Assembly: GCA_022578965.1 (NCBI GenBank)
Contig: MU400525.1
Coordinates: 372,001-436,000, forward strand
DNA from: Xylaria sp. FL1777
Lineage: Eukaryota > Ascomycota > Sordariomycetes > Xylariales > Xylariaceae
Reading direction: 5' to 3'
Length of the DNA: 64,000 nt
Shown: positions 37,043 through 47,921 of the stretch, piece by piece
Layout of the letters: each line of letters opens with the position of its first letter
Position numbering within the stretch: position 1 is the first letter of the stretch
Notes under the pieces: model-generated
What the model was told of the DNA's origin: nothing
Seen by the model: the letters and a program-made list of their open reading frames with translations, nothing else
The model's database searches: none
Translations under genes and position numbers: made by a program

Positions 37043-38989
37043 ATGAGATTCAAGCGGCTTGTCTGGGTCGCTCTAAACTTCACCTTAACTCTCGTCACTG
37101 CTTGCGGTGGACAAGTCCGGGAATGGAGTCAAGAAGAGCTCGACGAGCTGGAAGCAAAATGGGGAACAGATGTAAGTCCTCTTCACCTATATACTATACT
37201 TTCGTCCATACAGATAAATAAGAATAATCAACATCGGGTCTTGGATAGACCTGTGCGTGGAAGTAAACGATGAACTCAAATTATCCAATGCTTCTCTAAT
37301 AACGTATTTTCCGGGTTACAAGATTTCAAAGCTGATGCTGTGTTCGCTTCTATATAGTGGGCGTTCAGCGGCATATCTACGTTTGCCCACCTCAAGCATG
37401 TCAAATGTTTAACCACGCCTAGCGAGCTCTTCGATATCGCTATCCTCGGTGCGCCCTTCGATACGGCTGTATCGTATAGGCCGGTAGGTTCATCAGTCTT
37501 CCCATCGTAAGACGCAGACAGGCTATTACATCACCTACGGGTCTTGCAGCCTATTCCATACATACATCACGTCTTCAACCACTTGCTGACCAGCACCCCA
37601 AGGGAGCCCGCTTCGGCCCAAGAGCAATCCGCGCCGCGTCGGCGCGCCAGACGACGTTCCGGGGCTTCAATGCTAGGGCGAGCATAAACCCGTACCAGAA
37701 CTGGGCAAAGATCCTCGACTGCGGCGACATCCCCGTGATTCCTACCGACAACGCGCAAGCCCTGGCACAGATGAGCGCGGCGTTCGCCGAGCTCGGCGCC
37801 AGGGCCCCCGCCTCGTCACACCCTCGCCTCGCGAAGCCCAAGATCATCACCCTCGGCGGCGACCACAGCCTCTCCCTCCCGGCGCTGCGCGCGCTGAAGG
37901 AGGCGTACGGGAAGCCCCTGCGCGTGCTGCACTTCGACGCGCACCTCGACACCTGGCAGCCCGCCAAGTACCCCAGCTACTGGGCCTCGGAGCAGTCCAA
38001 GTTCAACCACGGGTCGATGTTCTGGCTCGCGGGCCAGGTCAGTAGTCACCAGAGCCGTCCCTTCTCCCCCCCCCTCCCCCTTTACGAAACATCCCAGAGT
38101 CATGAATCCCCTACTAATCTGGTTGGATATGCCGCTCTCGCTGCTCCCCCGAGACTCTGCTCTGAAGAATCCACATTTACTTACTTACTTACTCACATGC
38201 GGAAAAACCACTGACATCCACCGCTCCCAAATAACAGGAGGGCCTCCTCTCCAACGCCTCGGACGCGAAACCCTCGGTGCACGCGGGCCTGCGCACGCGG
38301 CTCTCGGGCGACGGCTTCGACGACTTCGACGACGACGCCCGGCAGGGCTGGGTGCGGCTGAGCGCCGACGACATCGACGACCTCGGCACGGCGGGCATCG
38401 TGGACCAGATCATGGATACCCTGGGCACCCGCGACCCCGTGTACCTCAGCGTCGACATCGACGTGCTCGACCCGGCCTTCGCCCCCGGCACCGGCACCCC
38501 CGAGCCCGGCGGCTGGTCCACCCGCGAGCTCATCCGCGTCCTGCGCGGTGTTGAGGCGCTCAATGTCGTTGGGGCCGATATCGTTGAGGTCGCGCCTGCT
38601 TATCAGGTGAGTTTGCCTTATCCTTCTGTCTGCTGGAGGCTTTTTCCCTTGCCCACGCCCCCCCTTTTTTCCCTTATGTGTGTAGTGGCACGAGTTGCGT
38701 AATTAGGGGGTTTGGCCCCTATTCGCACTGCAAGCTCTCGAACCCGTTTTCTCTTCCACCCCCCTCCTTTCTCTCTCTCTCTCTTTTTCCCTTTTTAACC
38801 ATACGTGGTGATTACTGACTTCCGGCTTTTTAATAGGGGAACGGCGAGGAGACGGCGCTCGCGGCTGCGCAGGTGGTCTTTGAGATCCTTAGCTCCATGG
38901 TCAAGAGGGGGGCGCGGGAGATGAGGGAGACGGAGAGTGAGACGGGGACGGGGACGGGGACGAAGGGTGCTGCGAAGGATGAGCTTTAA
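37043..38989 (+). CDS. Agmatinase-like ureohydrolase with signal peptide and C-terminal KDEL
   Basis: Arginase/agmatinase-family enzymes hydrolyse guanidino groups (for example agmatine to putrescine and urea) with two Mn ions. Five exons (37043-37171, 37358-37483, 37603-38037, 38238-38606, 38837-38989), all phase 0, give 403 residues. Metal-ligand motifs are GGDHS (D172, H173), DAHLD (D197, H199, D201) and SVDIDVLDP (D303, D305), all intact. [20 protein letters not shown] and GTPEPGGW are typical of fungal agmatinase-like proteins. Residues 1-24 are a signal peptide: Arg/Lys, then a hydrophobic core [14 protein letters not shown]. The protein ends KDEL. It is therefore predicted to enter the ER and be retained there. 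Exons 3-5 are clearly GC-richer than the flanks. The exon 3 acceptor could instead be 37593, adding HPK. Substrate is inferred; guanidinobutyrase activity is equally possible. Confidence 0.9.
38178..38195 (+). repeat. (TTAC)n microsatellite in intron 3 of the ureohydrolase gene
   Basis: Four ACTT/TTAC units within the 200-nt third intron. Confidence 0.7.
38944..38967 (+). other. G-quadruplex-capable coding repeat
   Basis: GGGGAC units at 38944, 38950 and 38956, followed by GGG at 38965-38967, satisfy the G3+N1-7 rule on the sense strand. They code for a Gly-Thr repeat just before the terminal KAAKDEL-type tail. Folding is inferred only. Confidence 0.55.
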
Positions 38990-39255
38990 GATGTACTGCG
39001 CGGGTGAGGGGGATTTGTGCGGAGAGGATGGTGGCGAGGACGGGGGAGGGGGGTGGATGACTGGAGTGGTGAAGTAAGTAAGTAAGTTGGAGGAGGTCAT
39101 GCGATGAGATTGACTTACTTACACAGGTATATTAATGGCGTTTTCGGACCACCGTGTCCTGAATACTGTATTGGCAAGTAGGTAGGTAGATGCTTGCATG
39201 CAAGGAGCTATTGTATGGCTACCTTCTTAGCCGGTTTCGGGGCTTTGGCTAGATA

Positions 39256-39271
39256 GGTAGGTAGGTAGGTG
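39256..39271 (+). repeat. (TAGG)n array
   Basis: Tandem TAGG units 0.27 kb downstream of the ureohydrolase stop codon; another short copy is at 39178-39190. Confidence 0.75.
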
Positions 39272-40991
39272 TCTAGATTTCGGGCGACTCGTTTTAGCCG
39301 TGATATATATATTATATTTATTATATATATAACATGAAACCTTAGATACCTCTACCCCGATTGGTTATTGAATTCAACATCCCAATGATTCTCTACCTAC
39401 AGATCGTACTCAACGTCCTCCCTATATATTCCACTTTCCCCCTTATCCTTCGAGTATTTGGTCTATCGTGTTCATTACATATACAGAGCTTCTTCAGGAA
39501 CGCGCTCCGAGGATAGCCCTTCATTGGGAATACCATGGAAGCAGCTCACCAAGAGCTGAATGCTGGGCGTACTTGTTGCTATGGCGATTGGCATTCCCGC
39601 CGAGTGTGGTGTACAATGAAGAGCACCGAGATTACCTCAACTGTTGTGAAACTCCCTACCTGGGTACATCACCGCTTGGTGACAAGACTTGTGTGTTTGT
39701 GGGTTCTCGGTAGAGCACATGGTAGCAGAAGTTTGTCCAATGACGGGAAATAAAGGTAACTGCGTGGGAGATTTGGGATATACGGTTGAAGGCGGTGTTG
39801 CCATTCGACAGCCGCGTACTACGACAACCACGGCGTACAGTGTAATATCTCTCCCACCACACCTACCAAATGCCTTTACTGGGTTAGACGACTACTATAT
39901 CAGGCAGTTCCTCATGGAACGATGGGGGTTTGGTAGGTTGGTACTTTCAAAATATGAAGGCTGAGCTTGATATAGTTGCAGGAGATGGTCTATCGAGTTG
40001 TTGATGACGTGTTATGGAAGTAGATAAAGATGAATTGCTTGAAAGAGCTTCACTAAATTTTTAATCTAGAAGTCTTTGTACTGGTTCGTCCGTATAAAAT
40101 ATATCGTCACTAGCGAGTAGATAGATAGCTTGATGTACAAGATCCCTAATCACTGACGAGGCTGAGGCGGGGGACAATAGCATAATAAGCAAGGTGTCAA
40201 TGCAAATCTCTACTGGTTGTAGAATATGAGGTGTCATTCAGACCCCATATTTGAATACTAGGGAGTATTATATCAATGGGAAATAATATATACAACGCTA
40301 GTTTTGACTTCGACGATTGCCTTGATATCTAGAACCTAGGCTGCGTCGCTTGATTAATAACTGCCTAGATACCTACGTGAATAACTACCTATAGTGCCCC
40401 CACGCGGTTTTGGTCTGAGAAACGCGGTAACTGATAATAGATGTTGGGCTTGATATAGTTGGCCCAGTATTGTACTTATATTAAGCGTATTTGAGACGCT
40501 GGGTAGGGTATAAAGCGTTAAGATGAAATATTCATTCGTTTAAGAGAGGCAACGAAGAAAGAAAGAGAAACACTCTAAAAATGTATTGGCATCTATACAT
40601 TGATAGACGAATGAGAGCCGCCTGATGTCAATGAGCTAACTTATTAACTTGGTCTGGGGAATAAGATATATCAAGCAAAGCATAATACCTACTAACGTAA
40701 CGTCTTTCAAAGTCACCCCATATCTTTAATAGTTGACAAATGCTGGTCATTGATATGTACAGTTTTGTAAGCTAGAGCTTCTTATCATATGGCGTGTTTA
40801 TGTATTGGCTCATTTCTAACGTCAGACCACGTATAGGTTGTCAGTGGTTAGATAGGTACTTACTTAAGTAATGTCGGTGTGAAGCGAAAGCTGCAGCTGT
40901 GGGGAGAATCGAGGTAGGAGTTTGCGCTAAGATGTTCTTTCTGACTACTACCAAAATAAGTTACCGTGAGATATTATTATTTACTGCATAT

Positions 40992-41007
40992 TTCTTCTTC
41001 TTCTTCT
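40992..41007 (+). repeat. (TTC)n microsatellite
   Basis: Five TTC units in AT-rich gene-free DNA. Confidence 0.7.
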
Positions 41008-44000
41008 CCCACCCCTTCTTCTCGCTGCTATAGCGTATAACTACCAGTAGTTGGTCAGCATATGCACTCATTATTTTGCGTAACATCTGTAACCACTGTG
41101 GGACTTGGGCGCTTTACCCAATTACCTATTCTATTGTATATACTATGCAAGGGGCCAAGCGGGTGACGTGGGTGTCCCGCAGCCCCTTGGATTCAAGGAA
41201 AATAGGGCCTTAAATAAAACAAAATAGCGGAGCGAAGACATGGTGTAAGCAGAAATGGGTTACACTGAAACACATTGCATTGAAGAGCTCCTGTCATGGA
41301 CTGCGTTGCATTAGAAACAAACGTCTGGGTTATGTTACTGGAGATGCGAATATTTAACCCGGATAGTCCAAATATGAGAACCTGGCTTAGGAGACGCTTT
41401 AATGCGATGTGGCCTTGTGTCTTTGTGTCCAAATATAGCTTTCAGACGGCGCTATGGCGATGGAGATATAGATTCTACTCCTTACCCCTATCTGATAGGC
41501 TTTTCAGTCTAAAGAGAAAACTAAAAAATGAACTATTACACATACAGAGAAAGTTTGAGCACTATAACTACATATGTATATACCTAGCTCTTAGAAAAGG
41601 GACTATTACATCGTATACATACATGTATTTGATGATCTTCCTGACGAGACTACCGTATATGTAGGTAACTGCACTTGGTCCTAGACTAAATGTACCGGTA
41701 TCTAGATATGTAAGTAGGTAACACTATAGTAAATGTTTCACCAGTGTGTCTCGCTAGCACGCTCATACTGCTCAGCCTGCTTAGATACCATGCAACGTGT
41801 CACGGCCGGCGACGTCGCATTGTACCTGCATGCAGGCGCTTCTTGGGTGAACATCAATGCAGCTTTCAATGTGTGTCTAGACCACTAGTCCAGGTACAAG
41901 TCCCAGGTATGGTGTCCTTGGACTGTATCTGGCTATAAAAGGCATACTAACGTTTATTGATTAACCAGGTATAGGTTGCAGCCAGTGTATTCTCATGGGT
42001 TGTTTCCCACTACTGTACTGAGCATTGCCGGGTGGTGTCCCAGCGTCGAGAAGGGGGGGCAGGCAATAAAAGGGGGAACCTCGTATGCAGCGAGGTTCAG
42101 GTTGGTACTATATACCATCATGCAGAGGCTTGAAAGGTCTGTCTGAATGTTGGTGCATAATCCCCTATTAGTCCCGGTATATGTTGTACAATACCATCTC
42201 ACTCCTTATTTTGTCCTATTCGTACTACCGGTATACGCAGTAGAGCCAAGACATCCGCTAGGAGGATAGGGGGCTGTCAGGAAAGGGAGGACTACAAAAA
42301 TCTCCGAAAATAAACCCGAATTAGGAACAAGTTATTGTCACATCATCATCACAGGACTGCAACTGCTTTGAATACTTACTGAGTATGAGCGAGGGCCGGA
42401 CAAGGCTTTTCACCAGTAGTTTGGCTGCAAGTCATTATTGAGCGTGAGATCTTACTATGTACCATTCCCTATATAGTATGTAGGTGGACGGTTTATCGGT
42501 AATTGATGATTGTCTGGTACGTAGTACATATACTGCGTACGTGGAGGCGGCAGCATCGGAATAAATAAGTACTTAGTAAAGCACATACTTGTGTACGTTT
42601 GACAGGGCTGTAAATGTCGAGATATTGAAAATTTGTGTGTGTAATGAAGTGTTATATACCTACTTTCCACCCATCCTGCATAAAATTGGGAAATGGCACG
42701 TATTTAATGCAACGCACACCACCTAATGTTAGAACGGTCTTCGATTGAAAAAAACTGAGTCACTATCGAACATGGGCTTAGGTACCTACAAATAGCGAGT
42801 CCATGTAGTGTGAAAAAGGGAATATCCCAGCAAATCATCGACAGCCCTTTCGTATTTGAGTATTCACCAGATGCGGCGGGCAGTAAAACCCAAGTTGAAT
42901 TGCAAATACGGTAAGATAATAGGCCAGGAAAGGCTTAGCACGGCCAAGCGTTAGAAGAACAGGTTGTTTGACTAAGAAGCCCGTAGACCAAGTTACCACA
43001 TCCGTTAGCATGGAAGCAATAAGGTTTCACCCATATGCGTAAGTATACATACAAGCCCGCCCCTGTCGGGATTAGTGGTTCATCAAGGCATCGATTGAGT
43101 TTAGCGCATACATAGCGGGTAGTATAGGTTAGGTACACGGTAGAGACAGACGCGACGCAGGCAAGACGGGCCTCAACTACGGCTCTGACGATAGGCTGGC
43201 GGAGGTACCTGGCGACCCTCATTCTCATTAAAAAAAATCTAGCGCCCCGTTTTGGCAATCTGCACCAGCACCCTGGCCGGCCAATGAGCCTTCTCCGTCG
43301 TCTTCCCTTCCCCTGCACGCTAACCAGTCAGGAATCAGGGCTGACAGTTTCTCCGTCTCTCTCTCTTTCTCCCCTTCTTTTGCTGCTTGCTCACTGCATT
43401 TCCCTTGCCTCTGAGAGTACCGCCTCGTAGCCCGCTCTCCGTTCCGTTGTGGAGGAATAACCGGTTCTCTGCTAAACCTTAGAGTGGTTTCTGCTCTATC
43501 CTCTCGTTTTTTTAGCCCCTGGCTCGTCTGTCGTTCGTCTATCTATTTACACACCTACACCTCTTCTTATCCCTACCTTGACCACCTCACCTCCAACCTC
43601 CACCGCCTCCTGTATCTTACCCTATTCAGTCCTTCTTCACTGCCTGCTTGTTTCTTACTATCCCTCTCAGATCTCCTGGGAATCTTCTCCCTCTTCTATT
43701 GGCCTACGCTCGTTCTCTATATCTTCTTAATTATTCATATACCGGCAAATTTCAAATAGCATACATCCACAGCCAATATCCCGCCGCCCCTTTCTTTTGG
43801 CTCATGTGTGCGCACACACGACACCACGTCCCACCCCGTAATTGTTGCGAACCGTCTTCTCGAATCTGTCGTTGGACAAGTTAAGGCAAGAACAACAAGA
43901 AGAAAACGAACAAGAACGAAATAGGAGGGCTTTGTTGTTGGCTGTCTACCTTCTCGACGCTCATTTCTGGCACATCTCCATTGCGCTCGCTTTCTTTGGA

Positions 44001-44524
44001 GCATCGTATTCGCCTAGCCTTTGTTCAGGTACCGGGACCGACCATCTTACAGTCAAAGGGCATCCTCCGCCTCGCGCTCAGTCCTCGTCGTTTACCTTGG
44101 CCAGCTTGGGTAATATTGCAGGCTTTCGTGTAATTTGCACGCTTTCTTCGATATCCCGAATGACGGTAGTTTCGATCGTAGCTCGCTAGCAAGCTCGATT
44201 CCAAGTACTCTTCCACGCCCGGAATACTGCATATAGTCTATATCTTTGATCCTCGGTGGCATCTCGTTGCTCAACTAGCGATCATTCTTCAAGTGTTATT
44301 GTCCATTGTTTGGAGAAAACTCGAAGTTGTTCAGTTCACCCCTTTTTGACAAACGGCTTTTGTAATAACCGACGTTGCTTGGTCCCCCATACAGCGCCTA
44401 CCTTCCAGATTTAGCATCTTCTTTCTTGCTTTTGTGCCTTTCACCGGGCACGCTTTAATCTTTCACAACGGCGGTTCTTTCACAAGTCTCGAGGGACAGC
44501 CTTGTCCCTCCTCATCTTCTCGGG

Positions 44525-46918
44525 ATGCAGGACCTCTCGGCCACTGGCATTCCTACTGGTCCTTCCGCTACTAACTCGACCGGCCGGTTTGGCCACGCCT
44601 CCAAGCCTTCCAATAGCGATACTGGTTTCTCTCATGGCGCTTTTACATCTAACGTCTCTGGATTCGCCGATAGACCCCAACGCCGTGCTAATATTCCTGC
44701 CATCAATACGCAGCAAGTGAGCCCCCCTGCCAATAATATGGCGGCGGATATGGCAACTCCCGGTACGGGCTTTGATATTCAATTCACTCCTCTGCTCCCT
44801 TCTCAGCTTCTTCTTGGAAGCCCTTTCCAACCTGGCTCCCCAACTGCGTTTGCTAGCCCGGGATTTCAAAACATGCCTGCTTTTCAACAGACGACCGGGC
44901 CCCAGCAGCAGCAGAACAATAGCTTAACTAGCCCAGTTCAGCAGAATATGTCCCCTCAGCAATATCAGGCCATGGTATCCCCCTCGGCCTATGGTGCACC
45001 TCAGTTTTACCAGCCTCAATCACCTACTGGTGCCTATAACGGCATGGGCAATCAACTACAAATGCAACCCCAATCGCCTGTGGGAATGGCAGCAAACAAT
45101 ATCATTAGCGGAACTAGCCGAACTGTATATCTTGGAAACATACCTCCGGATACTGGTGCTGAAGAAATTCTAGGTCATGTGCGAAGCGGCCAGATTGAGT
45201 CTGTTCGTCTCCTACCTGACAAGAACTGCGCTTTCATCTCGTTCCTCGATGCGAACGCTGCTACTCACTTCCACTCTGATGCCATCTTGAAAAAGCTCTG
45301 CATCAAGGGACAGGACATCAAGATTGGCTGGGGCAAGCCCTCACAGGTCCCCACTTCAGTTGCATTAGCTGTTCAGCAATCAGGTGCTTCCCGCAATGTC
45401 TATCTAGGAAACTTACCCGAGGATATTACCGATGAAGAGCTGCGCGAAGATCTTGGCAAATTCGGCGCTATCGACACTATCAAGATAGTTCGTGAGAAGA
45501 ATATTGCGTTTGTTCACTTTCTATCCGTTGCCAATGCGATGAAGGCTGTGCAACAACTGCCTCAGGAACCTAAATGGCAGTCGCCTCGCCGTGTGTACTA
45601 TGGCAAGGATCGCTGTGCTTATGTCTCTAAGACTCAGCAACAGAACGCGGCTCAATACCTAGGTATTGCTCCAGGTTATGCTCACATGTTGACGGGTCAA
45701 GACCGTGATGTCATTTCCAATGTTCTTGCCCAGCAATCAGTTGCAGCCGCCGCAGTTGCAACTACGGCAGGTGGTATTAATAATCTCGGCAATAGGACGA
45801 TCTACCTCGGTAACATTCACCCAGAGACCACGGTAGAGGAGATTTGCAATGTTGTGCGTGGTGGTCTGCTTCACCATATTCGTTATATTCCAGACAAACA
45901 TATTTGTTTTGTGACGTTCATTGACCCCACAGCAGCGGCTTCTTTCTATGCTTTAAGTAACTTACAAGGGCTGATGATTCACAACCGTCGCCTCAAGATT
46001 GGCTGGGGAAAGCACTCGGGCGCCCTTCCGCCAGCGATTGCATTAGCCGTCAGTGGTGGTGCATCTCGTAATGTATATATCGGCAACCTCGATGAAACCT
46101 GGACCGAAGAGAGACTGCGACAAGATTTTTCCGAGTATGGTGAGATTGAGCTGGTCAATGCTCTACGAGAGAAAAGTTGTGCTTTCGTTAATTTTACCAA
46201 CATTGCGAATGCTATCAAGGCTATTGAAGCGGTTCGGAGCAAAGACGAGTACAGGAAATTCAAGGTCAACTTCGGCAAAGACCGATGCGGAAACCAGCCC
46301 CGTCAGCTGCAACAGCAATCTCAGTCACCACGTGGAGAAGGCGTTCCATCACCTGCTACTGGTGGTAGTGGAAGCGGAAACTCACCTACAAACCCAACAT
46401 CGCCCCTAACTGCTACCAACGGGGCGAATCTGTTTGCTGGCAACAATAACCCCCTAACGTTGTACCTGCAACAAGTATCACAACAGGCACAACAGCAGCA
46501 GCAACATCAGCAGCAGATACTTGTATCGCAGCAGGCCGCATTATTTGGCACAGCAGCTTCGTCTCCCAACGACCTCAAGCTGGTAATACCCCAACAAAAC
46601 CACGTTCTCGGGCATGGGCAGTCTGCTAGTATCTCCAACGGATACGGCGCTCCACAGAGCGCTATCGCCGGACCTACGACCATTGGCGGCCTTCTTGCAC
46701 CAGGCCCTCGTGGTCAACATAACCGTGCTCTTAGCCTTCCAGTCTTTGCTCCTCTTGAGAATGGGGCTGGTAGTCCTATTAAGACACACGGCCCTATAGG
46801 TGGCGAGGGAGAACGTAGGGGTCATCAATATCAATCGAGCTTCGGTGGAATTGGATCAGGTCTTGGCCTTGCTATTCAAGGAGGGTTAAACGGGTGGGAA
46901 GAAGAGGTCGCAAACTGA
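44525..46918 (+). CDS. Four-RRM RNA-binding protein, Mrn1/Nrd1 type
   Basis: A single-exon frame of 797 residues. Four RRMs are evident from their RNP2 motifs: [12 protein letters not shown] near 198, [12 protein letters not shown] near 290, [12 protein letters not shown] near 425 and [12 protein letters not shown] near 515; RNP1-like strands such as CAFISF, IAFVHF, ICFVTF and CAFVNF follow each. RRM pairs end in the characteristic IGWGK or YGKDRC. This paired arrangement is that of S. pombe Nrd1/Msa2 and S. cerevisiae Mrn1, cytoplasmic mRNA regulators of differentiation and stress responses. Both flanks are low-complexity: a Ser/Asn/Gln/Pro-rich N-terminus (1-195), and a Gln-rich C-terminal stretch (about 650-690) that is prion-like in composition. 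The start is the first ATG after a stop-rich leader. Function is inferred from family. Confidence 0.9.
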   Translation: MQDLSATGIPTGPSATNSTGRFGHASKPSNSDTGFSHGAFTSNVSGFADRPQRRANIPAINTQQVSPPANNMAADMATPGTGFDIQFTPLLPSQLLLGSPFQPGSPTAFASPGFQNMPAFQQTTGPQQQQNNSLTSPVQQNMSPQQYQAMVSPSAYGAPQFYQPQSPTGAYNGMGNQLQMQPQSPVGMAANNIISGTSRTVYLGNIPPDTGAEEILGHVRSGQIESVRLLPDKNCAFISFLDANAATHFHSDAILKKLCIKGQDIKIGWGKPSQVPTSVALAVQQSGASRNVYLGNLPEDITDEELREDLGKFGAIDTIKIVREKNIAFVHFLSVANAMKAVQQLPQEPKWQSPRRVYYGKDRCAYVSKTQQQNAAQYLGIAPGYAHMLTGQDRDVISNVLAQQSVAAAAVATTAGGINNLGNRTIYLGNIHPETTVEEICNVVRGGLLHHIRYIPDKHICFVTFIDPTAAASFYALSNLQGLMIHNRRLKIGWGKHSGALPPAIALAVSGGASRNVYIGNLDETWTEERLRQDFSEYGEIELVNALREKSCAFVNFTNIANAIKAIEAVRSKDEYRKFKVNFGKDRCGNQPRQLQQQSQSPRGEGVPSPATGGSGSGNSPTNPTSPLTATNGANLFAGNNNPLTLYLQQVSQQAQQQQQHQQQILVSQQAALFGTAASSPNDLKLVIPQQNHVLGHGQSASISNGYGAPQSAIAGPTTIGGLLAPGPRGQHNRALSLPVFAPLENGAGSPIKTHGPIGGEGERRGHQYQSSFGGIGSGLGLAIQGGLNGWEEEVAN

Positions 46919-47921
46919 AACAGCGTCATATCCTCTTGGGAGCCGAATCAGGATCAGAGTAATATGTTGTAATTGCTACGTTGATTTTGGGGTTGATTTC
47001 AACGGCTTTGCTTATCATTTCATGTACGATTGTTAAATATCTGGAGAGCAGTTGGGTGACCCGATGAGGCACTGAGACTACTTGGTAGTGGTCTGGGTGG
47101 TGGACTGAAGATTGAGATTTGAAGGAGAAGACACTGCATTTGTGGTGTTCTTAGGCGGTATGAAAGGGCGGCGGAATCGCAGTAGGCATGGAAGTAGTCC
47201 AGAACAAGGCGGCACCTCATTCTTGTCCTCAGCAACAACATCATTAGTTGTCATTATTGGCGTATTGGGAAGATCGGAGGGTATAATACAAGAAAGAGTT
47301 TAAAAAGAGCCGTAATGACTTCATGTTTCTCAGATGTAAAGATTCAGTTTTTAACTATGGCCATAGACTAATAGCCCTGGCCGAGAAATGATCTGAACGC
47401 ATGGTGTTTAGGATTTTATCGGTATCTGCAGAACTATCCTAATATGACTACAAGTTTCCCAATCCAAATTATCCCCAAAATGATGAAATCGTAGCTGAAA
47501 GCCTTTTAACGGATCGGGCGCCGAGTTGGCGATGGCCAAACACTTGGTGGCTATTATACTTGGCCTGGTTATAGTTTTAAGCAGACAATTTGTAGAGTAT
47601 TAGTGCAATGGATAAAGCATATAGGCTTGTAGATTATATACTTTTCAAACCTATCCAGTCTCTTTATATAGTCGACTTTTACATCCGTACCATGTGCAGT
47701 ATGTTATCCAGTACCTCATTCTCCCAATACCCTATCGTTCCAACTCTATTTTATCATTAATCTCATCCTTGATGTGATGATGCCACAAGATGTCCTGACT
47801 ATCCTTTTCAAGACGAAAAATCTAATTTATGTACTTAGTCCTGTTGGTATTCTATTCGTGGAAGGGCCTCATTGCGTCGTATTATGGCTGTATCAAGATG
47901 ACGTGAGATCGTTAATTGTTG
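46919..47921. other. Intergenic, convergent 3' flanks
   Basis: About 1 kb between the RRM gene and the acid phosphatase, whose true end lies at 47922. It is AT-rich; nothing is recognised beyond 3' UTR-like sequence. Confidence 0.5.

Larger units (their letters stand above)
38990..44524. other. Gene-poor block, about 5.5 kb, ending in the Nrd1-like 5' leader
   Basis: No gene is recognised. From 39300 to 43200 the sequence is AT-rich with many TATA/TACATA words and only scattered open frames (39468-39964, 41296-41664 and its opposite strand 41193-41432, 42935-43318), none with domain features. An AT-only hairpin candidate sits at 39303-39330, TTC repeats at 40992-41007. From about 43330 onward the + strand turns C/T-rich, as expected for the promoter and long leader of the RRM gene at 44525. 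The block could hide decayed repeats, but no terminal repeats or transposase motifs were seen. Confidence 0.5.

Noticed and set aside
41296..41664. 122-codon frame rich in Arg, Tyr and Phe
   Set aside because: AT-rich DNA, opposite-strand frame open at the same place, no known domain.
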